Assembly (NCBI GenBank): GCA_041879295.1
Contig: CP047152.1
Coordinates: forward strand, 749,501-813,500
DNA from: Pseudomonas putida
GTDB lineage: Bacteria; Pseudomonadota; Gammaproteobacteria; Pseudomonadales; Pseudomonadaceae
DNA: 64,000 nucleotides
Reading direction: 5' to 3'
A program made the position numbers and the translations under genes. Position 1 is the stretch's first letter. Each line of letters begins with the position of its first letter. The notes beneath the pieces were generated by a model that was not told the origin of the DNA, did not search any database, and worked only from the letters and a program-made list of their open reading frames with translations. This document shows, one piece after another, positions 56,656 through 64,000 of this stretch.

Positions 56656-57297
56656 ATGGCCAGAAAGACGGCAGCTGAGGCGAAGGAGACAAGACAGCGC
56701 ATTATTGATGCGGCGCTTGAGGTGTTTGTTGCCCAGGGTGTTCCCGACGCGACCCTAGATCAGATAGCTCGGAAGGCAGGCGTCACGCGTGGTGCTGTCT
56801 ACTGGCATTTTAACGGGAAGCTGGAAGTGCTCCAGGCGGTGCTGGCATCTCGGCAGCATCCCCTCGAATTGGACTTTACTCCTGACTTAGGTATTGAGCG
56901 TTCTTGGGAGGCGGTGGTTGTCGCCATGCTGGACGCCGTGCATAGCCCCCAGTCAAAGCAGTTCTCGGAGATCTTGATTTACCAAGGGCTTGATGAGTCG
57001 GGCCTGATCCATAATCGAATGGTGCAAGCGAGCGATCGGTTCCTGCAGTACATTCGCCAAGTTCTTCGGCATGCGGTTACCCAAGGGGAATTGCCCATAA
57101 ATCTGGATCTTCACACCTCAATCGGCGTCTTCAAAGGACTGATCACCGGACTGCTCTATGAGGGATTACGAAGCAAGGACCAGCAGACTCAGATAATCAA
57201 AGTTGCGCTGGGATCGTTTTTGGCTTTGCTCAGGGAGCCTCCTCGCTTCTTGTTGTGCGAGGAGGCTCAGATTAAGCAAGCCAAACCCTTCGAGTGA
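56656..57297 (+). CDS. srpR: SrpR TetR-family regulator (anti-repressor)
   Basis: The 213-residue TetR protein starts MARKTAAEAKETRQRIIDAA and has its helix-turn-helix in ATLDQIARKAGVTRGAVYWH. It matches SrpR of P. putida S12, reported to antagonise SrpS. Here it is full length; I recall that the equivalent TtgW on pGRT1 is not functional. ATG 56656 lies 5 bases after srpS, so they share a transcript. The upstream extension in the same frame lies inside srpS and is rejected. Confidence 0.93.
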   Translation: MARKTAAEAKETRQRIIDAALEVFVAQGVPDATLDQIARKAGVTRGAVYWHFNGKLEVLQAVLASRQHPLELDFTPDLGIERSWEAVVVAMLDAVHSPQSKQFSEILIYQGLDESGLIHNRMVQASDRFLQYIRQVLRHAVTQGELPINLDLHTSIGVFKGLITGLLYEGLRSKDQQTQIIKVALGSFLALLREPPRFLLCEEAQIKQAKPFE

Positions 57298-57313
57298 GGG
57301 GATGACGCGTCGG

Positions 57314-58015
57314 TTATATAGCCAGCGCTCGTTCCCGAAGCTCGCTGTTGAGGATGCGGTCGTTCTCGCTATAGTCGACAGGGCAGTCAATCACGTGCAC
57401 GCCAGGGTTGACGATACAGTGGTCAAGCAGCGGCAACAAGGCGTCAGCGCTTTCTACTCGATAGCCGTGGGCACCGTAGGCTTCGGCATACTTGCCTTCA
57501 CGGGCCAGATGATCGCCCCAGAAATACAGGCTGTCGATGCCGTCCGGGTTGATCAAAAGCGCCTGCCTGAGTAGTTCATCGGCCTTTTGCGCATCGCCGA
57601 AACCGATCGGCCAGCCGGGCACGCGATCATACAGCGCAGCCAGGCTGGTGTAGGCCGAACCCTGCAGGGCATCGGGGTCGAGTTGCAGGGCTTTTTCCAG
57701 ATCAGTGCGCGACTGCTTGGCCTTGCTCAAGGCACCGAGGCCGCCCTGGGCACCGGCCCAGCTGCTGGTGACTATGCCTTTCCAGATCCACGCCTCGGCA
57801 GCTTACGGCTCGGCTGTGGTGAACGCTTCGGCCTGCTCGGCCAGCTTCTCGAACTCGGCGACCTTGCGCTCTTGCGGGGTGTCGTACTGGATCTGCGCCC
57901 AGCGTTGCTGGATGGCCTGCAACTGCTGGGTGCCGGCGGCATCCAGCGCCCAGGCGCCGGTGTGAATGCTCAGGGCTGCCAGGGCAACGGCGAGGTGAGT
58001 CAGGGTTCTTTTCAT
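57314..58015 (-). pseudogene. TPR-protein / acetolactate-synthase chimeric remnant
   Basis: The frame starts MKRTLTHLAVALAALSIHTG (signal peptide), then hits an in-frame TAA after FTTAEP (57803-57805). It continues AAEAWIWKGIVTSSWAGAQG and a TPR-like region (TDLEKALQLDPDALQGSAY) to EGKYAEA near residue 185. There it switches to YGAHGYRVESADALLPLLDH ... ENDRILNSELRERALAI, the C-terminus of a catabolic acetolactate synthase. So two unrelated genes were joined in frame by a deletion and a nonsense change followed. Not expected to be functional. Confidence 0.82.
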
Positions 58016-58239
58016 TGGGGGGGCGTCTTGGAGGAATGGGTGAAGCGGGGAATGGTCGGCAGCTGCTTGCGGATCGCCCGGTCGACCAGGCCTGGCAGCA
58101 GGCCGTTGAGTCGCACCAGCAGTTTTTCCGGCCAGCCCAGGTACAGCTCGGCGAGGTTGCGCTCGATGGCGCTCGTTACCGGCGACTCGACCAGGTAGGT
58201 GCCGGTCGAGTCACTGGCTTTCAGCTTGTGCAGTCGCAT
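58012..58239 (-). CDS. Small uncharacterised island protein
   Basis: The 75-residue protein starts MRLHKLKASDSTGTYLVESP. ATG 58239 has the site AAGGAGCAGACC directly before it, so it is a separate gene although its frame is open to the frameshifted gene upstream. Basic and soluble; function unknown. Its stop overlaps the start of the chimeric pseudogene. Confidence 0.6.
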   Translation of the reverse strand: MRLHKLKASDSTGTYLVESPVTSAIERNLAELYLGWPEKLLVRLNGLLPGLVDRAIRKQLPTIPRFTHSSKTPPQ

Positions 58240-58259
58240 GGTCTGCTCCTTGGTGGTGA

Positions 58260-59160
58260 TCAATCCATGGGGTATGGCACTTGGCTTGCGCCTCCAGCCT
58301 CTCGGCCAGGCTGTTTTTCGCAGATCGCTGGGGAGGGTTGGCGGCTGGGGATTGGCTTTCCTCGACGGGTAGAACTCCTCGACAATGGTGCTGGCGTCTT
58401 CCTCGCTGTCCTCGAACGCGCCATTGGCGAAGCCACGCTGCGCGGCTTCATCCAGCGCGGCTTGATCGAAGCCTGTCGCTTGTCGCTGCGCATCGAGCTC
58501 ACTGGCGGCCTGCAGCGCCTCGGCCATGTCCATGCCGCCGCGTACTGTCAGGTCGACGTAGAAGATTGGCGTCCCATGGCTTTGGCGGGTGGACTTGCCA
58601 CGCAGGCGCAATTCCAGCGGCAGACATGCCAGGCGGTTGCCGGAGATGGCCTGGAAGTAATGCAGCCGGGCGGCGAGGGTGCGGATGCTGTTGAAACCGG
58701 TGGTACGAAACACAAAGCTACCAAGCGGATCCTCATCGCCAATGACCACGTTCAGCCGTCCGTAGGGCCTGCAGGCATTACCCTTGGCCAACGGGCAAGC
58801 ATCTGGCGAAGGGCAGGGCAACGACTGTATCCCGTCTTTTGTGATGCGCTTGCAGGTCTCACCGTTGCCCACGCACAGCGGTCGTCCGGACTGCCGATCA
58901 AACAGCGTGTAGTCGGCACGAAAGTTCAGTTCAGGCTCGTTGAACAGCAGGCGCATCGGGATGCTGCGCAGCTTATCGTCCTTACCCTGACGCAGCCCGT
59001 CGTTGAGCGGGTGCAGCAGCCAGCCGTCCTTGTCTTGTACCTGGGAGGTGATGGTGAACTGGTCATCCTTCTCCGGCAGGCGCTTGCCGTTCTTCTCGAT
59101 GACCTTGCCGATGGAAATCCGCCCGAGCACTGGGGGCGTCAGGGCTAAGCCTTTCAGCAT
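58260..59160 (-). CDS. Gp3-like recombination directionality factor family protein, C-terminal frameshift
   Basis: Of about 300 residues, start MLKGLALTPPVLGRISIGKV behind AGGAG (ATG 59160). Cys-rich segment GNGETCKRITKDG / CPSPDACPLAKGNACRPYGR could bind zinc, then GSFVFRTTGFNSIRTLAAR. Pipelines call relatives 'hydrolase or metal-binding protein'; I think of the phage Gp3-like RDF fold (tentative). At the five-T run 58314-58318 the frame slips. With one more base the protein would end NSLAERLEAQAKCHTPWI at 58260; as it stands the frame runs on into the next gene to 58012. Confidence 0.65.
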
Positions 59161-59248
59161 GGTGGTTCTCCTGGAAATGAAAAAAGGCCAGCCACGCAGC
59201 GCGAACTGCATGGATTGGCCAAGGGGAAGGGAGTGAGGGAAGTGAAAA

Positions 59249-60253
59249 TCAGCCGACCAAGAAGCGCCGCGCACCGGGCTTCAGCTGTGGGTACCTGGCC
59301 TGCAGGTAGGGCTTGTCCCGGAGCAACTGAGCGACATCGAGGCCAACACTGTCCTTGGCTTTGCGCCAAATGACGTAGCCGCTGGTGAACTCCGCCCGAC
59401 TGGCGTCGCCCATTGCCTGCTGCAGCAACTGCTTGAGTTCCGCCTCGCGCTTTTCCTTATCGGCAATCGACTGGCGAACGACCTTGAACTCCAGGAAGGT
59501 AGCGGTCAGTTCGGCATGGCTTCTGAAGTCGACGACTTCGCCGTTGTCCTGGGGATACAGGCAACGCAGCGCCAATTCAGCCGAAGCACTGCCATCAGCC
59601 GGTGGAGGTGTATCAGTTTCGACGTACCGCCAGAATGTGCGCTCCAGCTCGATCAGGCGTGCGATCATCTGCTCGTCCCGTTCGATGCGATGAATCTCCA
59701 GCGTCTGGCCACCGAGCAGCACCGCCACGTCCGCAGCCTGCTTGCCAGTGACGGCGAGCTGGTGCATCACCTGAAGCTCGACATACTCGGGGATGCCTTC
59801 CTTCCAGAGACGTGCCCCGTTTATGCCGGCGGTCTTGCATTCGAGGATCTGCACGTCGTCGGCTCCGATCACCTCGCGGTCGATGTTGGCCAGCATCCAG
59901 GGCAGCTCGAGATCCGGGTGTTGCAGCACGGCATTGATGCGCCGCACCTTGTTCTTGGTGCGCTTGCTGTAGTGCCAGGCCACGATGGGTTCCAGAACGT
60001 TGCCCCAGTACATCGGGCTTTCCTCATCCTGGGGATCGGCCTTGGGCATGCCGGCATCGCGACCGGTCTTCTCCAGCCACAGCTCCAGCTGTGATTTGTA
60101 GGGATTCAGGCCGACCGCAGCGGCGGCATCCGAACTGCCGATGCCTTGCTTGCGGATCTGCAGCCAGTCCTCGCGCGGCAGCTCCTTGGTGCTTACCAAG
60201 CGCAGAGCCGGACGAGGCTTGCTGATGTTGCGATTCAATGAAGTGGCTTTCAT
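59249..60253 (-). CDS. YqaJ-family viral recombinase exonuclease
   Basis: The 334-residue nuclease has the YqaJ/lambda-exonuclease motifs QGIGSSDAAAAVGLNPYKS (about residues 40-58) and VQILECKTAG, containing the metal-binding Glu-x-Lys. It degrades one DNA strand to make annealing substrates, normally with a RecT/Bet partner, which I do not see. ATG 60253 sits behind AAGGTG. It lies in the same direction as the RDF-like gene (88 bases downstream). Confidence 0.88.
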   Translation of the reverse strand: MKATSLNRNISKPRPALRLVSTKELPREDWLQIRKQGIGSSDAAAAVGLNPYKSQLELWLEKTGRDAGMPKADPQDEESPMYWGNVLEPIVAWHYSKRTKNKVRRINAVLQHPDLELPWMLANIDREVIGADDVQILECKTAGINGARLWKEGIPEYVELQVMHQLAVTGKQAADVAVLLGGQTLEIHRIERDEQMIARLIELERTFWRYVETDTPPPADGSASAELALRCLYPQDNGEVVDFRSHAELTATFLEFKVVRQSIADKEKREAELKQLLQQAMGDASRAEFTSGYVIWRKAKDSVGLDVAQLLRDKPYLQARYPQLKPGARRFLVG

Positions 60254-60272
60254 AGCATTCACCTTGCAGAAA

Positions 60273-60311
60273 TAGAAACGCCCGACCTGCAACGAAGCGG
60301 GTCGGGCGTTA
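60273..60311 (-). terminator. Hairpin between DUF932 copy B and yqaJ
   Basis: AACGCCCGACC-(TGCAACGAAGC)-GGGTCGGGCGTT forms an 11-bp stem (60273-60311 region). It follows the DUF932 stop by about 20 bases. Confidence 0.7.
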
Positions 60312-60332
60312 TGGGGTGGGGTTGGTAAAAGG

Positions 60333-61301
60333 TCAGGCAACCAGTTGCAGGGCTGTATCCAAGGCGCGTTGCTTGATCTGGGCGCCTTGGCCGAACCATG
60401 CAGAGTCGAGGCGATACTCCGTGCTGCGTGCCCGGCGCTCGTGATCGACGTACTCGGTCACGGCGTTGAGCAGGCCCCAGGCGGTGCCGCGTGCCGAGTC
60501 CAGCAGGCTACCGCGACCACGACCTTCGTATAGCTCCTGGACTTTGCGCAGGGCGCGCTCGTTCGGTAATACCTCCGGCATTGCACCGGTTGGGCTGGTT
60601 TCGCAGAGCACAGACATGAAGAATCCCAAAGCCTCATGCCACTGCACCTTGCGCTCGGCCAGCGCGCGCATGCGGTACATAAAATCGTCCCATTGGGAGA
60701 CGGCGATGCCGAGTTGCTTCTTCACCACTTTGGGATCGAAGCGGGTGTTATGCGGCACTTTGATCGCGCGGCTGGTGCCGTCCAGGGCGATGGTCAGAGT
60801 GTTGTTGCACACCACCCGCACAGTGGTCGGCGTTGCCGTGGTGGCCAGGGTACCGTCACAGGACGTGGCCAGCAGCAGGTAGCCGTTGACCTGGTCGTTG
60901 CCCTTGAGCGCAGCGCCTTGCCCGGTACGTGCCAGCGCCCAGAACTTGCGACCGCCCTTGAGTACGCCAGCCGTCTCCAGCTCATAGCCGGAGACCTCGG
61001 TCAGATCCCGGTAGAACTCCAGCACTTCGCGCGGCTGCACGGTGTGATAGCGCTGGGAGACCACCGACAGCGGTGCCTTGGTGTCCGAACGGAACAGCAC
61101 CTTCTGCTCCGGGAAGGAGTGGATCGCGCCCAGATGGCCGACGGCATCCGACTTGAAATGCACGGGGCTCTCCAGGATCTGCCAGTCCATGCCGGCTTCG
61201 CGTTGCCAGACTTCGATGGGTTGCTTCTGCGTGAGCTGATTGCCCAGGCCATGCCACGGGGTAGCGCCAGCGTAGGCCATGGTTTCGATGAGATGTGCCA
61301 T
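60333..61301 (-). CDS. DUF932 phage/plasmid-type protein, copy B
   Basis: The 322 residues are about 90% identical by eye to copy A, with changes clustered in the first 50 residues (MAHLIETMAYAGATPWHGLG). All core blocks are intact. ATG 61301 has AAAGGA before it. As for copy A, a TATAAAGCGCTG sequence lies just upstream and the zinc-ribbon gene lies 87 bases upstream. Here it leads on to YqaJ and the RDF-like gene, suggesting a DNA-processing context. Confidence 0.9.
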   Translation of the reverse strand: MAHLIETMAYAGATPWHGLGNQLTQKQPIEVWQREAGMDWQILESPVHFKSDAVGHLGAIHSFPEQKVLFRSDTKAPLSVVSQRYHTVQPREVLEFYRDLTEVSGYELETAGVLKGGRKFWALARTGQGAALKGNDQVNGYLLLATSCDGTLATTATPTTVRVVCNNTLTIALDGTSRAIKVPHNTRFDPKVVKKQLGIAVSQWDDFMYRMRALAERKVQWHEALGFFMSVLCETSPTGAMPEVLPNERALRKVQELYEGRGRGSLLDSARGTAWGLLNAVTEYVDHERRARSTEYRLDSAWFGQGAQIKQRALDTALQLVA

Positions 61302-61388
61302 GTGAGTTATTCCTTTAGGTACAAATCGGTATAAAGCGCTGAGCGAGGCGCAGCACCGACTAGATGAATGAATGGGAATAGCGCTGGA

Positions 61389-61718
61389 TCAGGTCGGCAG
61401 GTTGAAGCGATGACCGCAGAGCAGGCAGAGGTTGTGGGCCAGAACGTGGCGGTCGAGCGACTCGCCGAGTTGAGCGCCGAGCGCGCATCCACCGACGCCA
61501 CCTGCCAGACCGCCGAGGATGGCGCCCGACACTGAGCCGAGCGTGATACCGACCGGCCCGGCGAGCGCGCCGATGGCTGCGCCGGCCTGCCCACCGGTCC
61601 AGGCTGCGCTGACGCCACGCGCAACACCGCCTACGGTGCCAATAGCTGCACCGACTTTCATGGCGTGATGGAAGGAAGCGATTTTGGGGGAGTTACAGCG
61701 AGGGCACTGCAATGACAT
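61389..61718 (-). CDS. Split zinc-ribbon / glycine-zipper protein, copy B
   Basis: The 109-residue paralogue of 40707-41030 has CPRC at residues 5-8 and CLLC near the C-terminus, bracketing Gly-rich helices (GAAIGALAGPVGITLGSVSG). It is much more diverged from copy A than the DUF932 pair is, with only the Cys pairs, the GPVGI centre and Gly spacing kept. Same position upstream of DUF932. Function unknown. Confidence 0.7.
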   Translation of the reverse strand: MSLQCPRCNSPKIASFHHAMKVGAAIGTVGGVARGVSAAWTGGQAGAAIGALAGPVGITLGSVSGAILGGLAGGVGGCALGAQLGESLDRHVLAHNLCLLCGHRFNLPT

Positions 61719-61850
61719 GGTGAGAACCTCATTGGTAGGAATGTCACTGCTGTTATGTAGGGCTGAGTTTTTTTCGAATCGAATGGCCGCTTTTCAGCAG
61801 CTTACTAAGGCGTATTGAGCTACAGTCGGCCAAGAGGGCGGTCTCAGTGA

Positions 61851-62913
61851 CCAAGTGCAACACCCGAGGTAAGGTGCTGCATGACTACTCACTACACCCA
61901 CTTGACCATCGAAGAGCGCGTAACGCTAATGATCATGCGTATGCAAGGCGCCTCGCTGCGAGCCATCGCCCAAGTTCTTGGGCGCCAACCCAGCACGCTG
62001 AGTCGAGAGGTGCGGCGCCAGTCGCAGCCTGGGCACTATGACGCCAGCACTGCCGGTGCTCGAGCCCGTGCCCTCAGACACGTCCCGAGGCGCAGCAAGC
62101 TTCTTGCCCCTGGTTCTGAACTGTTCCAGGTCGTACACAGCATGTTAGCCAAGGGCTGGTCTCCTCAGCAAATTGCCGCCAGACTCAAGGACTACTGGCC
62201 TGATAATCCTGAGCGGCATGTGAGTCACGAAACGATCTACCTGACAATCTATGCATACCCACGCGGCGAGCTTAAGCGTCAACTCATTGGTTACCTGCGC
62301 CAGGGCGGCAGCAAGCGGCGTACTCGCAGCACTGCGCCAGCTCGGCGCGAGCGCTATCCAGCTGAACAGAATATTCGCTACCGGCCTGAAGAGGTCGAAG
62401 GTCGACAAGTGCCAGGTCATTGGGAAAGCGACCTGATCATGGGCGCGAACAATCGCTCGGCAGTAGCGACGATGGTCGAGCGCACGAGCCGTTTCGTGAT
62501 CCTGGCCAAGTTGGATGCGCCCACCGCAGACGCCGCGCTAGAGGGGATGACGCGAGAACTTTCGCGGATGGCACCGGCGCTGCTGAAAACCATGACCCAT
62601 GACCAAGGCAGCGAGATGGCCAAGCATCAAGAGCTGACAGCTCGTACGGGAATGAAGATCTACTTCGCTGACCCGCACAGCCCTTGGCAAAGAGGCAGCA
62701 ACGAGAACACGAACGGCCTGCTCCGGCAGTACTTACCCAAGGGCACCGATTTGTCGCTGGTTAGCCAGGAGCGGCTGGACGAGATTGCCGACTTGCTCAA
62801 CACCCGACCTCGTCAGACATTGGGCTGGAAATTCCCTGTTGAAGTGTTGACGGATCATCTGCAACTGCTGGCAACCAATCGGCTCAACATTATCAACTGA
62901 CTGTTGCACTTGG
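61851..62913 (+). mobile_element. IS30-family insertion sequence
   Basis: Inverted ends CCAAGTGCAACA (61851-61862) and TGTTGCACTTGG (62902-62913) bracket one transposase gene. The true ends may extend a few bases further. A target duplication could not be made out. It directly abuts the truncated intron reverse transcriptase. Confidence 0.85.
61881..62900 (+). CDS. IS30-family transposase
   Basis: The 339-residue transposase starts MTTHYTHLTIEERVTLMIMR, with a helix-turn-helix (GASLRAIAQVLGRQPSTLSR). The DDE core is visible: GHWESDLIMG, TMTHDQGSEMAKH and PHSPWQRGSNENTNGLLRQY (Glu in NENTNG). Full length, so probably active. Confidence 0.94.
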   Translation: MTTHYTHLTIEERVTLMIMRMQGASLRAIAQVLGRQPSTLSREVRRQSQPGHYDASTAGARARALRHVPRRSKLLAPGSELFQVVHSMLAKGWSPQQIAARLKDYWPDNPERHVSHETIYLTIYAYPRGELKRQLIGYLRQGGSKRRTRSTAPARRERYPAEQNIRYRPEEVEGRQVPGHWESDLIMGANNRSAVATMVERTSRFVILAKLDAPTADAALEGMTRELSRMAPALLKTMTHDQGSEMAKHQELTARTGMKIYFADPHSPWQRGSNENTNGLLRQYLPKGTDLSLVSQERLDEIADLLNTRPRQTLGWKFPVEVLTDHLQLLATNRLNIIN

Positions 62914-62920
62914 AACCTGA

Positions 62921-64000
62921 GGCCGCCAGGCCTATCAGCAGGTCAGAACCAACCGGGGAGCTGCTGGAATCGACGATGAGACCATTGCCGATTTTGAGCG
63001 GAACCTGCCGAAGAATCTTTACAAGCTATGGAATCGAATGTCGTCGGGGTCTTATTTCCCGCCGCCGGTCAAGGTTGTTGAGATACCGAAGGCATCGGGG
63101 GGTATACGCAGGCTGGGAGTGCCTACGGTCAGCGACCGTATCGCACAAACTGTAGTCAAACTCCTCATCGAGCCGAAGCTGGATGCGCTTTTCCATCCGG
63201 ACTCATATGGATACCGACCAGGGCGTTCAGCCAAACAGGCCATAGCGATCACACGCGAGCGCTGCTGGCGATACGACTGGGTGGTGGAGTTTGATATCAA
63301 GGCGGCTTTTGATCACATTGATCATGAACTGCTGATGAAAGCGGTGCGAACCCATATCAAAGAGGACTGGATACTGCTGTACATCGAACGATGGCTGGTT
63401 GCTCCGTTCGAGGCAGCAGATGGCGTTCGCATTCAACGCGAACGTGGCACCCCGCAAGGCGGCGTGATCAGTCCCATGCTGATGAATCTGTTCATGCATT
63501 ACACCTTTGACGCTTGGATGCAACGAAACAGCCCAAACTGTCCTTTTGCCCGGTACGCCGATGATGCGGTAGTGCATTGTCGTAGCGAGAGGCAGGCAGA
63601 ACACGTGATGCGTTCAATCGCTTCACGTCTAGCAGTTTGTGGTCTCACGATGCATCCCGAGAAATCGAAAATCGTGTACTGCAAGGACAGCAATCGACGC
63701 GCGGAGTATCCGCATGTGAGCTTTACCTTCCTTGGTTTCACTTTTAGACCCAGGAAGGCAATCGGCCAACAGAACAACCTTTTCACCAGCTTCCTGCCGG
63801 GAGTCAGTGCGCAAGCGTTGAAGCGGATGCGGCGAGCAGTGCGCGAGTGGCGGGTCAACCGCCAAACTCACGTGACGCTGGCTGCTGTGGCTCGGCTTTA
63901 CAACCCAGTGATACAAGGTTGGTGGCAGTACTATGGCGCGTTCTATCGGACGGCCATGCTTGGCATCTTTCGACATATCGATAGCGCACTCAAGCGTTGG
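62921..64000 (+). pseudogene. Group II intron reverse transcriptase/maturase, 5'-truncated, open at window end
   Basis: A continuous frame of 360 codons begins at the IS30 edge (RQAYQQVRTNRGAAGIDDET) and runs to the last base. RT blocks are present: YGYRPGRSAKQAI, VVEFDIKAAFDHIDHE and the catalytic FARYADDAVVHC. The maturase-like end LYNPVIQGWWQYYGAFYRTA has begun. The normal N-terminus and the intron's 5' domains are missing because the IS30 or a deletion removed them, so it is likely immobile. Confidence 0.85.

Overview
This is a high-GC gammaproteobacterial chromosome segment that looks like a member of the Pseudomonas putida group. The evidence is the gene order fklB / yjdM / ispB / rplU-rpmA-obgE-proB, the mksFEB and holD-rimI neighbourhood, the family of short REP palindromes (GTGGGAGCGGG... 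type) at gene ends, and near-identity (by recall) of one cluster to the P. putida solvent-efflux genes srpABC-srpSR (ttgGHI-ttgV/W). No database search was possible, so names rest on motif recognition and recalled family sequences.

Region 1 (1 to about 39.36 kb) is ordinary core chromosome. It holds a housekeeping block (UPF0114 protein, DUF6482 protein, FKBP isomerase, yjdM, ispB, rplU-rpmA, obgE, proB, creA); the MksF-MksE-MksB condensin operon; a 745-bp mosaic of REP-type palindromes; holD-rimI; an M15 peptidase; a LysR/LysE divergent pair; an elongator tRNA-Met with clear promoter and terminator; two MFS carriers; an orphan FecI/FecR pair with a Fur-like site; the alkylation-repair pair alkA-ada; a large MscS channel; an NCS1 permease/aldehyde dehydrogenase operon; PPK2; a CPA2 antiporter; and a compact operon for an AI-2E-type exporter plus a tripartite efflux system (OMF lipoprotein, HlyD adaptor, DUF2955 membrane protein). 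A SulP transporter and a shared terminator close the core block.

Region 2 (about 39.4 kb to the window end) is a mosaic genomic island. From left to right it has a DUF932 gene with a zinc-ribbon/glycine-zipper gene; an AT-rich unknown gene with a candidate repeat operator; an AlpA regulator and an inovirus-Gp2/YagK-YfjJ protein carrying an HUH-like motif; two inverted, degenerate IS21-family copies, one of them split by a second, intact IS21-family element with a 7-bp target duplication; a LysR gene cut by the IS; the complete RND pump operon srpABC with its IclR (SrpS) and TetR (SrpR) regulators; a TPR/acetolactate-synthase chimeric pseudogene; a recombination module (Gp3-like directionality factor with a frameshift, YqaJ exonuclease); a second DUF932 plus zinc-ribbon/glycine-zipper pair; an IS30 element; and a 5'-truncated group II intron reverse transcriptase running off the window.

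The island appears to have brought a regulated solvent/antibiotic efflux pump into the chromosome by way of a plasmid- or ICE-like backbone. The most interesting uncharacterised item is the duplicated DUF932 + split-zinc-ribbon/glycine-zipper pair linked to YqaJ. The AlpA-HUH protein unit with upstream tandem repeats, which may be a small satellite replicon, comes next.
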